A stretch of 64,000 nucleotides of DNA from GWE2-42-39 sp942493345 (GCA_942493345.1 OW818695.1:2356001-2420000); one strand, 5' to 3'. Counted from the stretch's first letter, positions 8,089-17,405 are shown. Numbers and translations are program-made. The notes: a model not told the origin generated them from the sequence alone.

Positions 8089-9204
8089 ATGAAGCATATT
8101 TTTCTTTCGATTATTTTGTTGTTGCTGGCAAGTCAGCTTATTGCCCAGGATATGGCAGGTTTAAATGCAAGTTACAAAGAAGTTGATGCGGCAAAAATAA
8201 AGAACCTTGATTTCCGCTTCGAATCGCTTAGTTTTTTCCTGAATAATGAATATCAGGGCGACCTTGTTGATGGTTACACCTGGACCGGCGCATGGTTCCG
8301 CCCGAAACTGGTTTATACTTTTTCCGACAAGCTGAAAATGGAAGCCGGTGGGCATTTTTTGCGTTATCACAGCCGCGATAATTTTACCATCAGCCGTCCC
8401 TGGTTTTCGGCGCAATACCGGATGAATGAAAAATTATCGGTGATTTTTGGCAACCTGAACCAAAACGGCAATCACGGTTTGCTGAAACAACTTTGGGAAC
8501 CGGAGCGAATTCTCACTGACGCGCCGGAAGAAGGGATTCAGTTTCTGTACAAATCGAAATACATGAACCTGCAAGCCTGGTCGAGTTGGGAGCAACTGAT
8601 CCTGCGAAACGATCCGTTCCAGGAGCATTTTACAATCGGCGCCAGCGGCGATGTGCAAATCTATTCAAATTCAAACCTGCGTGTTTCTATCCCCTTGCAG
8701 GCGTTGGCTTACCACAAAGGTGGCGAAATCGATTCAAGTCCGCTGGGCGTGGTTACCCACTATAATTATGCAACCGGATTGAAACTGGGCTTCGACACCG
8801 GGAATGATTTTTTCAGGAAAGTTGATTTCAATACGTTTTGGCTGGGTTACAAATGTCCCGACGGACCGGAACCTCTTCTTTATTCAAAGGGACATGCCCT
8901 TTCGATCGTCGTTTCAACAGAAACCCAATGGGGCAATTTTTCGCTCGATTACTGGAACGGCTACCAGTTTGTATCTCCTTTCGGAAAGAAAATTTATTTG
9001 TCGGCATCAGATAAGAACCTGCTTCTTTCGCAGGACGACCGCTCGATGCTTGCTTTTAATTACAGTTTGAAAAAGCAAATTGTGCCCGACGTTCATTTTG
9101 CGCTTCAGGGCGAAGCATTATACGATTTACAGAATTCGGATTTCTCTTTTGGCTTTGGCTTTTATTTGCTGATCAACCACGATTTCTTTCTGAAAAAAAT
9201 TTGA
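8089..9204 (+). CDS. Secreted beta-rich protein, probable outer-membrane barrel, function unknown
   Basis: A 371-aa protein with a clear signal peptide (MKHIFLSIILLLLASQLIAQ). The mature part is rich in alternating aromatic/polar strands (LKMEAGGHFLRYH, LSVIFGNLNQNGNHG, KVDFNTFWLGYK, LSIVVSTETQWGNFSLDYWNGYQF) and ends in an F/I-rich strand, all consistent with an outer-membrane beta barrel. I do not recognise the family. The ATG at 8089 follows ACAGGA and starts the signal peptide; an open extension of 79 codons upstream is rejected. It lies 82 bases before the copper module in the same direction, but nothing shows a role in copper handling. Confidence 0.82.
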   Translation: MKHIFLSIILLLLASQLIAQDMAGLNASYKEVDAAKIKNLDFRFESLSFFLNNEYQGDLVDGYTWTGAWFRPKLVYTFSDKLKMEAGGHFLRYHSRDNFTISRPWFSAQYRMNEKLSVIFGNLNQNGNHGLLKQLWEPERILTDAPEEGIQFLYKSKYMNLQAWSSWEQLILRNDPFQEHFTIGASGDVQIYSNSNLRVSIPLQALAYHKGGEIDSSPLGVVTHYNYATGLKLGFDTGNDFFRKVDFNTFWLGYKCPDGPEPLLYSKGHALSIVVSTETQWGNFSLDYWNGYQFVSPFGKKIYLSASDKNLLLSQDDRSMLAFNYSLKKQIVPDVHFALQGEALYDLQNSDFSFGFGFYLLINHDFFLKKI

Positions 9205-9286
9205 GGTTACTGATTAATCAGATAATCTTGATCCATCCGATTGGTAGGAATTCTTTTTACTTTTGCCTTTTTACTTTCTTGCTGAT

Positions 9287-9850
9287 ATGAAGTACTTTAT
9301 CCGAAATATGGTTTGCGACCGCTGCATCATGGTGGTGAAGCAGGTATTTGAAGAACTGGGGTATTTGCCGGTTCGTATTGTGCTTGGCGAGGTGGAAACA
9401 GGTAGTCCGATCGACAATGCAAAACTGGAATTATTGCGGGAAAAACTTACCGGCTTTGGTTTTGAATTGATCGATGACGCAAAAAGTCAGTTGATCGGGA
9501 AAATTAAAACACTGGTTATAGAAGTGGTTCATTACCGGAAAAACGACGAACTCAAGATCAACTATTCGGCGTATATTGAATCAAACCTGAATAAAGACTA
9601 CAATTACCTGAGTAACCTGTTTTCGGAAGTAACCGGAACGACTATCGAAAAATACATCATCAACCAGAAAATTGAACGGGTGAAAGAGTTGCTGGTTTAC
9701 GATGAACTGACCCTTAGCCAAATTGCCTGGGAGTTGGGGTACAGTAGTGTTTCAGCTCTTTCGGCTCAGTTTAAAAAAGTTACCGGGCTCACACCGAAAC
9801 ATTTTCGGCAAATTAAGGACAATAAACGCACCCCGCTTGACAAAGTGTAA
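9287..9850 (+). CDS. AraC-family regulator with N-terminal CxxC (HMA-like) domain, probable copper sensor
   Basis: 187 aa. The C-terminal third is an AraC-type double helix-turn-helix (about residues 105-180: QKIERVKELLVYDELTLSQIAWELGYSSVSALSAQFKKVTGLTPKHFRQ). The N-terminus (MKYFIRNMVCDRCIMVVKQVFEELGY) reads like a shortened heavy-metal-associated domain, with a metal-site-like M-x-C-x-x-C followed by a helix and then a second helix around DNAKLELLREKL. It lies directly upstream of copA and copZ in the same direction, so a one-component copper-responsive activator is the natural inference. The start at 9287 removes eight upstream codons (MPFYFLAD) that would precede the metal-binding strand. 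Confidence 0.85.
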   Translation: MKYFIRNMVCDRCIMVVKQVFEELGYLPVRIVLGEVETGSPIDNAKLELLREKLTGFGFELIDDAKSQLIGKIKTLVIEVVHYRKNDELKINYSAYIESNLNKDYNYLSNLFSEVTGTTIEKYIINQKIERVKELLVYDELTLSQIAWELGYSSVSALSAQFKKVTGLTPKHFRQIKDNKRTPLDKV

Positions 9851-9932
9851 CCTGTAAATTTTATAAACTTATTCAGAAATTGTATACTATTTCCAATGAT
9901 TCGTGCTTTTACCTTTGGTGAAAAATAAAGTC

Positions 9933-12158
9933 ATGGGAACAACAGTCAAAAATAATTTTCCGGTTACCGGAATGAGTTGTGCTTCGTGTGCTGTCAGCGT
10001 CGAAAGTATGCTGAAAAGCCAGCCGGGCGTTATCAGCGCATCGGTAAATTTTGCGGCTTCCGGCGTTTGGGTAGAATACAACCCTGAAATTACCAATCCG
10101 AAAACCTTTCGCGAAGTTATCCAGTCCATTGGCTACGACCTGATTTTCGACGAAAAAGAAGCGGATCAGCAAGAAGAGATTAAGCAACATAAATCGGTTA
10201 TTCTGAAGCGGAAAACCATTTTTGCCGCATTGCTGACATTGCCTGTTGTTGCGATCGGTATGTTCCTGATGGATTTGCCTTTTGCCAACTGGATCATGCT
10301 GGCGCTTTCAACTCCGGTGGTTTTCTGGTTCGGAAAAAGTTTTTTCATCAATGCCTTCAAACAACTAAAACACGGCAAAACCAACATGGATACGCTGGTG
10401 GCTTTAAGTACCGGAATTGCCTATTTTTTCAGCCTTTTCAATACAATTTTTCCTCATTTTCTGATGTTTGGTGACAGTCATCCTCCGGTTTATTTCGAAG
10501 CATCGGCAGTCATCATCGTTTTTATCCTTCTGGGGCGTTTGCTCGAAGAACGGGCCAAGGCGAACACGTCGTCGGCAATCAAAAAGCTAATGGGTCTGCA
10601 ACCCGATACGGTTACATTGCTGGATGAAAACGGATCAGAAATCACTCAATCTGTTTCGATCGTTCAGATCGGCAACAAGCTCCGGGTGAAGCCGGGCGAG
10701 CGTGTTCCGGTTGATGGAATTGTGACTGACGGGACTTCTTTTGTTGACGAAAGCTCCATTACCGGCGAGCCTTTGCCGGTTGAGAAATTATCGGGGAATT
10801 TGGTTTTTGCAGGAACCATCAATCAGAAAGGCAGTTTTGTAATGCAGGCCCGGAAAGTGGGAAGCGAAACCTTACTGGCCCGCATTATCCGGATGGTGCA
10901 GGAAGCGCAGGGAAGCAAACCTCCGGTTCAGAAACTGGTTGACAAAGTGGCTTCGGTATTTGTTCCGGTGGTAATTGTGTTATCAATTATCAGTTTTTCA
11001 GCATGGATGATTTTTGGCGGACAAAATAGTTTGCCACAGGCTTTGCTAACGATGGTTTCTGTACTGATTATTGCCTGTCCATGTGCGCTGGGATTGGCAA
11101 CCCCGACAGCTATTATGGTCGGAATTGGTCGCGGCGCCGAGTTGGGCATTTTAATAAAAGACGCCGACGGACTGGAACTGGTACACCGGATTGACACATT
11201 GGTACTGGATAAAACCGGAACCATTACCGAAGGAAAACCTGGTGTGACCGACTGGCTCTGGAAGACAGAAAATCCGGCAACGTTGAAATCCATTCTGCTA
11301 AGCATTGAAGCGCAGTCGGAACATCCGCTGGCCGATGCGATTACCAGCGCTTTACAGAACGAAGCGGTTCAACCAACTTCAGTAGAAAATTTTAAAAGCA
11401 TTACCGGAAGAGGAGTTGTCGCAAGCATTCAAAATACAAGATATGCTGTTGGCAATGAATTGCTGATGAATGAATCGGGAATTCAAATTACCGATAAAGA
11501 CCAACAAATTGCCAACGCATTGCAGGAACAGGCCAAAACCGTTCTTTTCTTTGGCGGAGAGAATCATATTCTGGCAATTATTGCCATTACCGATCCCATA
11601 AAAACTTCATCGCCTGAAGCAATTGAAAGGATAAAACGCAGCGGTATTGAAATCCACATGCTCACGGGCGACAACGAACACACAGCTCAGTCGGTAGCCC
11701 GGCAAACGGGGATTAGCATGTATAAAGCCGGATTGTTGCCTGAAGACAAAGCGGCATATATCAAGAACCTGCAACAGCAAGGGAAAGTGGTCGCGATGGT
11801 TGGCGATGGGATTAACGATTCGCATGCGATGGCTCAGTCCGATGTGAGCATTGCCATGGGCAGCGGGTCCGATATTGCAATGGATGTGGCTAAAATGACC
11901 ATCGTTTCGTCCCAGCTTGGCGCTATTTCTTCGGCCATTGAACTTTCGAAACAAACCATCCGGACGATCAAACAAAACCTGTTCTGGGCCTTTATTTACA
12001 ACATTATTGGTATTCCTGTTGCCGCCGGACTGCTTTATCCGTTTACCGGGTTTATGCTGAACCCGATGATTGCCGGGGCAGCCATGGCGATGAGTTCGGT
12101 ATCGGTGGTTAGCAACAGCCTGCGTCTGAAATTCAAAAAATTGGATATTAACCGTTAA
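9933..12158 (+). CDS. copA: Copper-exporting P1B-type ATPase
   Basis: Pumps Cu(I) out of the cytoplasm at the cost of ATP. From the chosen start, residues 11-19 hold one N-terminal HMA motif (GMSCASC). The ion-path CPC is at 382-384 (ACPCALGLATPTA), the actuator TGE in SSITGEPLP, the phosphorylated Asp426 in DKTGT, the HP motif in SEHPLADA and the hinge in GDGINDSHA. The last membrane segments carry YN (YNIIGIPVAAG) and MSS (AMAMSSVSVVSNS), the signature of Cu(I) pumps rather than Zn/Cd pumps. An in-frame ATG at 9903 would add 10 residues; MGTTVKNN is the usual-looking start. copZ follows 11 bases later. Confidence 0.95.
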   Translation: MGTTVKNNFPVTGMSCASCAVSVESMLKSQPGVISASVNFAASGVWVEYNPEITNPKTFREVIQSIGYDLIFDEKEADQQEEIKQHKSVILKRKTIFAALLTLPVVAIGMFLMDLPFANWIMLALSTPVVFWFGKSFFINAFKQLKHGKTNMDTLVALSTGIAYFFSLFNTIFPHFLMFGDSHPPVYFEASAVIIVFILLGRLLEERAKANTSSAIKKLMGLQPDTVTLLDENGSEITQSVSIVQIGNKLRVKPGERVPVDGIVTDGTSFVDESSITGEPLPVEKLSGNLVFAGTINQKGSFVMQARKVGSETLLARIIRMVQEAQGSKPPVQKLVDKVASVFVPVVIVLSIISFSAWMIFGGQNSLPQALLTMVSVLIIACPCALGLATPTAIMVGIGRGAELGILIKDADGLELVHRIDTLVLDKTGTITEGKPGVTDWLWKTENPATLKSILLSIEAQSEHPLADAITSALQNEAVQPTSVENFKSITGRGVVASIQNTRYAVGNELLMNESGIQITDKDQQIANALQEQAKTVLFFGGENHILAIIAITDPIKTSSPEAIERIKRSGIEIHMLTGDNEHTAQSVARQTGISMYKAGLLPEDKAAYIKNLQQQGKVVAMVGDGINDSHAMAQSDVSIAMGSGSDIAMDVAKMTIVSSQLGAISSAIELSKQTIRTIKQNLFWAFIYNIIGIPVAAGLLYPFTGFMLNPMIAGAAMAMSSVSVVSNSLRLKFKKLDINR

Positions 12159-12169
12159 AACAGATAATT

Positions 12170-12388
12170 ATGGAAACATTCAAATTTAAAACCAATGTGA
12201 GTTGTGGCGGATGTATCGCCAAAGTAACTCCTCATTTGAATCAGGTAAAAGACATTAAAAAATGGAGTGTTGACACTTCTACTTCACAGAAAATCCTCAC
12301 TGTTGAGGCGGACGGAGTTTCTCCCGACAAAATTGTTCAGGCATTAAATAATGCGGGGTATATAGCAACTCTGATCAGTGCTGAATAA
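12170..12388 (+). CDS. copZ: CopZ-like heavy-metal-associated domain protein
   Basis: A 72-aa single HMA domain with the beta-alpha-beta-beta-alpha-beta pattern and a metal site written VSCGGCIAKV, in place of the commoner MxCxxC. It would carry Cu(I) to the CopA ATPase encoded 11 bases upstream, with which it is surely co-transcribed. The missing methionine before the first Cys is common in Bacteroidota homologues attached to copA. The convergent DUF4837 gene lies beyond a repeat. Confidence 0.88.
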   Translation: METFKFKTNVSCGGCIAKVTPHLNQVKDIKKWSVDTSTSQKILTVEADGVSPDKIVQALNNAGYIATLISAE

Positions 12389-12419
12389 AGTGAAAGAGTT
12401 GTAAAAATCTTTTTAAAAA

Positions 12420-12494
12420 TCATTCCGACGAGAAGATGAATCTATTGATCTGTGCTATTTCCAACAGATCCTTCATTGCGCGTTCAGAATAACA
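12420..12494. repeat. Palindromic intergenic repeat, family B, copy 1
   Basis: An imperfect palindrome, CATTCCGACGAGAAGATGAATCT facing AGATCCTTCATTGCGCGTTCAGAATAAC. The right arm resembles the right arm of the repeat at 20565-20640. It fills the gap between the convergent copZ and DUF4837 genes and may serve as a terminator. Confidence 0.55.
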
Positions 12495-12497
12495 ATA

Positions 12498-13529
12498 TTA
12501 ATTTCCCGATTTAATCTCGCTGATTATTTTATCGTTTTTTGCCTGGTCGACAAATCCCATTGAATAAACGATTGCTTCAACCTGGCGCAGATAGTTTCGT
12601 TTATTGAACCGCGGAGCATATACACAGCCTTCGACCGTAACGATGCGGTTATTGCTGGCATCAAGTTCCGAGATACTGACAAAGGGACCACCCATGAAAT
12701 CGTTCTCAACGCGCCAAAGACCGCGCATTTCGGAGGCATGATTGCCATTGTGTGCAAAAGTATTATACAGCGGGCTAAGCTGCCTTTCCGAGGTCATATA
12801 AGTACTGTCGCGAGGACCCGGTATATATTTTCCCAGAAATTCATCCCTTTTTTCAAGTTGAAAATTAGGAGTAAAAGTGCTGTCTGATTCGTATTTGTAA
12901 GAATAAATGAATATCCACTGACTGGTTTCAGTCGTCTCATAACGCAACCATGCAAAATCATCAGTTTCTTTAGCCATCTTGAATCCGGGAGGGACATTCA
13001 GCTTCAGCTTAAATTTTTTCAGCAACGTATTGTAAATAAGTTTGTCTTTGTTTTTGTTGTAAATTTCCATTAACCGGTTTTTCTCTGCTTTCATAAAAAA
13101 AGCAATAATTTGATCTGAGTTTTCGAGAAAAATCTTTTCGAATTCTTCCTCTGTCTTTACGTTGATATTAACCACAGCCTGCGGATGCGCCCACACATCA
13201 TCCTTATATTCGACCATCGATTCATCAATAGTTGAAGAAATGCGAACAGTTATAATGTTCCGTGTCGCTTTGAAAATATCTTTAAACGCAACCGGAGGGA
13301 CATCTGTCAAATCAAAAATTGGTTCATTCTGAGGAAGGGCAAGTTGCGGTTGCGCCAGAACTTCCCGAAGCACTTTTCCCGGTATCCCCGACCATGCTTC
13401 TTTCGAAATTACAACAACCATTTCACCGGACTTTCCTGTTATTTCTTTTTTATACGGTGCATTGTCTTTACACGAAGAGAAGACGACCAATGATGCCAAC
13501 AAAAAAAACAAGAAATTTGCTCGTTTCAT
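12498..13529 (-). CDS. DUF4837 family lipoprotein
   Basis: A 343-aa exported protein with a lipoprotein-type leader (MKRANFLFFLLASLVVFSSC) and a mature domain matching my memory of the Bacteroidota DUF4837 family: ITGKSGEMVVVISKEAWSG near the N-terminus, LPQNEPIFDLTDVPP, ATRNIITVRI, a long helical middle and a C-terminal MRGLWRVENDFMGGPFVS followed by an EGCVYAPRFNKRNYLRQ segment. The function is unknown. An in-frame extension of 31 codons upstream precedes the leader and is rejected. It is a single gene in this window. Confidence 0.85.
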   Translation of the reverse strand: MKRANFLFFLLASLVVFSSCKDNAPYKKEITGKSGEMVVVISKEAWSGIPGKVLREVLAQPQLALPQNEPIFDLTDVPPVAFKDIFKATRNIITVRISSTIDESMVEYKDDVWAHPQAVVNINVKTEEEFEKIFLENSDQIIAFFMKAEKNRLMEIYNKNKDKLIYNTLLKKFKLKLNVPPGFKMAKETDDFAWLRYETTETSQWIFIYSYKYESDSTFTPNFQLEKRDEFLGKYIPGPRDSTYMTSERQLSPLYNTFAHNGNHASEMRGLWRVENDFMGGPFVSISELDASNNRIVTVEGCVYAPRFNKRNYLRQVEAIVYSMGFVDQAKNDKIISEIKSGN

Positions 13530-13677
13530 TATTGTATATTTTTTAATTTTTTTACTTCGAAGAACAAAAACCTTACCACAAATCACAAAGATGTAGCGAC
13601 CGGATGGTAAAGGTAGAAACATTGCGTGAAGAATAATTACTTTCCGAAAAACAACAAGAAAAGTTATTTTACTCTTT

Positions 13678-14985
13678 CTATCTTGAAGTCCACTTTAACC
13701 AGCTTAAACTTCCCAAATAGCTTTTCAACTGTGCATCAATAGGCTTAACAGGAAGTAGTGAATTTTGGGTATTAATAATTACTTTTCGTTCATCGATGGA
13801 ACGTCGGGTGCGTTCCTGGTAAAATTCGCGAAGCTCCGACAAGATTTGTATCCCCATAACCTGGTCCTTCAATATTGAAGCATCTTCGGTGGCAGAGGCA
13901 TTCCAATCCAGCACTTTAACAGGTAATGCAAAGGCTCCAAGCGTATTCGATGGATTGTATAAGGTTAACATATCAACTGCACCGGTAGGTATTGGAGTAC
14001 CCCATTCGATGTAGTTTTTTATCACCGATTTCATGATGTTGTTCGTCAGCCCTATCTGTTTAGTCAATAATATTTGGTTTATTTTCAGTGTGTTTTCCTG
14101 CGAAATACTGTATTGTGTTTTCCACAGATCAGACAATTTCTGAAGCATATTTAAGTGTTCCATCGAAAGATCGGTTGGTGTGCCGATCAGGGAAACCTCG
14201 CATTCGAAATTGCTGTTTTCCTGCTTTTGTCTTTCAATTTCAGTTTTCAGCGAATTGATGGAATTTTGCAAATTAGTAACATGCATCCGCGCGGCATTAA
14301 AATTTTTAGCAAGCAATGCCGTTTCGATCTCTTTGTAAAAGCGCTGCACCTGGTCGAGTTTGTTTCGTACCGAAAAGTTCTCCGTCCCGCTCACAACAAT
14401 ATTTTCCGAAGAATACCATCCACCGGCAGTCATGGTAAGCACGAGGGTAAAACTTCCTTCTCCCTGGTTGGTCTCTTCCTGGTTCGTAACTCCGGCGGGT
14501 GTGGTTCGCTGGTATTTCCACAAAGCGTTTGACCGCACTTTCAAGTAGGTTTGCGAAAGACCCGATTTTGGTAGCGTAACAAAAGCCTCGGTTTGCTTGA
14601 CACCTTGTTGTTGCAATGGTTCGATCACGACCTCGCCCGACGAACTGAAAGTTGCTGTCTCGTTGGCCAGTTGCCATTCGCCACGAAACTGGCTTCCTCC
14701 CTGAACAGTAAAAAACATGCCGTCGTCGCCTTTCGAAACAATTTCGGTCGTTTGCCCGATATTGGCATACTTTTCGGGCATTGAACAATAGTCGCGCCGT
14801 CCTCCTCTTAATGAAGCCGTGATTTTCAAACGTTCTCCCGGGCGAGTATCAATTTTGTCGCCGGGCGAATAGGTTTTCCCGTTGACCGTTATTTCCACGA
14901 AGGGCTGCCTCATCGGATCGGCGCCAAAACTTGTAAAAATATTCATTAGGAATATCAAGGTAGAAATGCAGAATAGTGACTTCAT
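13678..14985 (-). CDS. Secreted protein of unknown function, 435 aa
   Basis: I do not recognise the family. A signal peptide (MKSLFCISTLIFLMNIFTSFGA) precedes a beta-rich region of about 200 residues, beginning QPFVEITVNGKTYSPGDKI and including RPGERLKITASLRGGRRDYC, which reads like an immunoglobulin-like or carbohydrate-binding fold. The second half is helical, with a coiled-coil-like stretch (LQNSINSLKTEIERQKQEN) and ends LGSLSWLKWTSR. There are few cysteines and no catalytic motif I can name. The start at 14985 was chosen because the signal peptide begins there. A dispersed repeat lies directly upstream, and no operon partner is evident. Confidence 0.8.
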   Translation of the reverse strand: MKSLFCISTLIFLMNIFTSFGADPMRQPFVEITVNGKTYSPGDKIDTRPGERLKITASLRGGRRDYCSMPEKYANIGQTTEIVSKGDDGMFFTVQGGSQFRGEWQLANETATFSSSGEVVIEPLQQQGVKQTEAFVTLPKSGLSQTYLKVRSNALWKYQRTTPAGVTNQEETNQGEGSFTLVLTMTAGGWYSSENIVVSGTENFSVRNKLDQVQRFYKEIETALLAKNFNAARMHVTNLQNSINSLKTEIERQKQENSNFECEVSLIGTPTDLSMEHLNMLQKLSDLWKTQYSISQENTLKINQILLTKQIGLTNNIMKSVIKNYIEWGTPIPTGAVDMLTLYNPSNTLGAFALPVKVLDWNASATEDASILKDQVMGIQILSELREFYQERTRRSIDERKVIINTQNSLLPVKPIDAQLKSYLGSLSWLKWTSR

Positions 14986-15054
14986 GATTTTTGTTTTTAT
15001 TTCGGAGAAGGAATGTACGAATTTTATCGGATTCAACATTCTACAACAGTATGT

Positions 15055-15233
15055 TTTTTTGAAAAAGTTGTCAAAATCAGGATATCAACAAATGAGTGTA
15101 ACTATTTGTTTTAGTGGATATAATGAAACAAAAAACACAAAATAAGAAATTCGGGTGCAGGCACATTTGTGATATTTCGATATTTAGAAATGAAGAGAAA
15201 CCTATCAATCTGGGTTCAATTTTAAAAAAGTTC
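15055..15233. repeat. Dispersed intergenic repeat family A, copy 2
   Basis: Two joined parts. The first (about 15065-15137: AAAGTTGTCAAAATCAGG, AAATGAGTGTAACTATTTG, TTTAGTGGATATAATGAAA) matches 53838-53910 in the same orientation. The second (15138-15233: GAAATTCGGGTGCAGGC, ATATTTCGATATTTAGAAATGAAG, CTGGGTTCAATTTTAAAA) is the reverse complement of the ends of the copy at 4154-4291. Confidence 0.7.
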
Positions 15234-15239
15234 GAAAAC

Positions 15240-15274
15240 AAAAAGGGTCGCCTGTATTGACAGGAAACCCTTTC
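15240..15274 (-). terminator. Terminator of the AIM24-family gene
   Basis: On the minus strand an AAAGGGT/ACCCTTT stem encloses an inner CCTGT/ACAGG stem and is followed by a T run. It lies about 20 bases after the stop codon. Confidence 0.75.
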
Positions 15275-15296
15275 TTTCTTTGTTTTTTCTGAATTA

Positions 15297-16064
15297 TTAG
15301 TCCTGAAGGAAGTTACCCAGCAGGCCTCCGCCTTCTTTGCGTTGGTTGCCTCCACGGGGCGACAATTCCGCAATCAGTTTACGGATTGGCATCGACTGCA
15401 ACCATATTTTCCCGGTTCCGCGCAGGGTGGCCAGAAAAATACCTTCGCCGCCAAACACCATCGAACGCAAACCTCCGGCCTGTTCCACGCTAAAATCGAC
15501 CGACGGTTCGTAGGCCACAATGCAACCGGTATCGACACGCAAAACTTCGTTGTTCAATTGCCTTTCTATAACCGTACCCCCGGCATGGATAAACGCTCTC
15601 CCGTCGCCTTGCAACTGTTGCATCACAAACCCTTCGCCACCAAAGAAAGTAGCGCCCAAACGGCGGTTGAACGTAATCGAGATTTTTGTCCCCAGCGCAG
15701 CACAGAGAAAAGCATCTCTCTGTACAATTAAACTCCCGCCCATTTTAGGCAGGTCAATTGGAACAATGGTGCCCGGGTAAGGAGCCGAAAAAGCTACGTG
15801 CCTTTTTCCCCATCCCTGGTTGGTGAAATGAGTGAGGAATAATGATTCGCCGGTAATCAGGCGCGAACCGGCCGAAAGAATTTTATCGAAAAAACCGGCT
15901 TGCGGATTGGAACCGTCGCCCAGTTTGGATTCGAAACTGATGCCGTCTTCCATATACAGCATAGCGCCCGCTTCGGCAATTACAGTTTCCCCGGGATCAA
16001 GTTCCACTTCTACCAATTGGACATCGTTACCAATAATTTTGTAGTCAATTTCGTGTGATTGCAT
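15297..16064 (-). CDS. AIM24 / TIGR00266 family protein
   Basis: A 255-aa soluble protein of the AIM24 family, which forms a beta-sheet fold of internally repeated units. Markers are VEVELDPGETVIAEAGAMLYMEDGI near the start, LTHFTNQGWGKRHVAFSAPYPGTIVPIDL in the middle, LGATFFGGEGFVMQQLQGDG and a C-terminal VFGGEGIFLATLRGTGKIWLQS. Members are widespread; the biochemical role is not established. It is transcribed alone, with its own terminator. Confidence 0.9.
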   Translation of the reverse strand: MQSHEIDYKIIGNDVQLVEVELDPGETVIAEAGAMLYMEDGISFESKLGDGSNPQAGFFDKILSAGSRLITGESLFLTHFTNQGWGKRHVAFSAPYPGTIVPIDLPKMGGSLIVQRDAFLCAALGTKISITFNRRLGATFFGGEGFVMQQLQGDGRAFIHAGGTVIERQLNNEVLRVDTGCIVAYEPSVDFSVEQAGGLRSMVFGGEGIFLATLRGTGKIWLQSMPIRKLIAELSPRGGNQRKEGGGLLGNFLQD

Positions 16065-16225
16065 ACGATTTGCGATTTATGATTGATAATTTTTGATTGA
16101 TGATTTTAATTGGCGCTAAAATACAAAAAGGAAAATTCAGCGGTTTGAAATTTCGATGAACAAGCGATAGGGAAAGGTAAACGGAGAAATAGCAGTGCAT
16201 TTGTTTACAGAGCATCTGCAATTTT

Positions 16226-16747
16226 CTATTCCTCTTTCACCTTCGCATATCTCACCTCATCCCAAATCTTTCCGTTTTTGCAGATCGCTTTTTTAAATAC
16301 CGCTTCTTTTATGTAACCGCATTTTTCGAGTAAGTGCTGCGATGCATGGTTATACTCGAACACCCCGGTGTAAATCCTGACAATATCAAGATTTTTAAAT
16401 CCGTATTCGGTGATCAGGTTGACGGCCTGCGTCATGATTCCTTTGTTCCAATACGGTTCCCCGAGAAAATACCCGATTTCAGCGCTTTTCCTGTGCACAT
16501 CCGTTCCCCGGTGCAAGCCGATATTTCCAACATACAGTCCGTCATATTCAATGGCAAAAACAGTTGCCGGATCCTGTCCAACAACCCGTTTGACAAAATT
16601 TTCAGCATCGGCAATTGTATACGGATGAGCAAATCCATCACTCATATTATCGCTTACTTTTTTGTTGTTTGCAAGTTCCGACAAACGGGGCGCATCCGCT
16701 AATTCGAAAGGCCTTAAACTGACTTTGAGCGTTGGAATTGAGTTCAT
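16226..16747 (-). CDS. GNAT-family N-acetyltransferase, RimJ/RimL type
   Basis: A 173-aa acetyl-CoA-dependent acetyltransferase fold. It opens LRPFELADAPRLSELANN, has the IGYFLGEPYWNKGIMTQAV acetyl-CoA pyrophosphate-binding segment and the RIYTGVFEYNHASQHLLEKCGY C-terminal motif. These features are shared with ribosomal-protein and small-molecule acetyltransferases; the substrate cannot be told. Its ATG overlaps the stop of the upstream nitroreductase gene by 4 bases (ATGA), so the two are translationally coupled. Confidence 0.9.
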   Translation of the reverse strand: MNSIPTLKVSLRPFELADAPRLSELANNKKVSDNMSDGFAHPYTIADAENFVKRVVGQDPATVFAIEYDGLYVGNIGLHRGTDVHRKSAEIGYFLGEPYWNKGIMTQAVNLITEYGFKNLDIVRIYTGVFEYNHASQHLLEKCGYIKEAVFKKAICKNGKIWDEVRYAKVKEE

Positions 16748-17379
16748 TTATACGAAACCGGATTGTTTAAAATGAGATACTGATTTTCATTTAACTTCAG
16801 AATTTCCCTTAGTTTTTGCTGATCCATTGATGCACGGGGCCTGGTTGCCAAACCGGCAGATGCACAGAAAATTGCAATGTTTTGCGAGACAATGCCCGCA
16901 TCTATTGCTGCATTTTTCAATCGCTGATCTTTTTCCCCTGAAGGAAAACGGGAAATATCGGAAACCAGCAGGCAGATAATGGGAGCGCTGGCAACATAGG
17001 CCTGTCGTCCGACAACTAATGCGCGGTGATCGCCTTCGGCTACAAAATCAAGTACATGTTCTTTGGCATTGTACCGGAAGGCGCCTTGTTTCATGAAAAC
17101 ATATACATCAATATCCTGCGCGTTTTGTGCCGATGGTGCCGTTCGTTTTCCCGATTCGGGACGGTTTACTCCATTGGCAGCCCACAGCAGATCCGATAAA
17201 TCCTGAATACGAATAGCGGTAGTATCGAAGCTGCTTACCGATGCCCGGACAGACAACGCTTCCATAACTGTCAACCCCCTGGTTTTGTCGGGCTGATTTA
17301 AGCGGATGTCTTCTGATTCCTGCGAAAACAATGTCCCTGCGAAAAGAATAAAGCAAAATTGAAGAAGAATCGTTTTCAT
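16744..17379 (-). CDS. Secreted SagB/nitroreductase-family protein
   Basis: A 211-aa nitroreductase-like flavoprotein with an N-terminal signal peptide (MKTILLQFCFILFAGTLFSQ), unusual for a fold that is normally cytoplasmic. Visible features are EALSVRASVSSFDTTAI (the R-x-S FMN region), LSDLLWAANGVNR, RTAPSAQNAQDI and a C-terminal AIDAGIVSQNIAIFCASAGLATRP. Similar exported members are frequent in Bacteroidota; the substrate is unknown. The start at 17379 opens the signal peptide. It lies 26 bases after the deaminase gene and overlaps the GNAT gene, making a probable three-gene operon. Confidence 0.87.
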   Translation of the reverse strand: MKTILLQFCFILFAGTLFSQESEDIRLNQPDKTRGLTVMEALSVRASVSSFDTTAIRIQDLSDLLWAANGVNRPESGKRTAPSAQNAQDIDVYVFMKQGAFRYNAKEHVLDFVAEGDHRALVVGRQAYVASAPIICLLVSDISRFPSGEKDQRLKNAAIDAGIVSQNIAIFCASAGLATRPRASMDQQKLREILKLNENQYLILNNPVSYK

Positions 17380-17405
17380 TGTTTTAGTTTTTAAAGTTTC
17401 AAATG

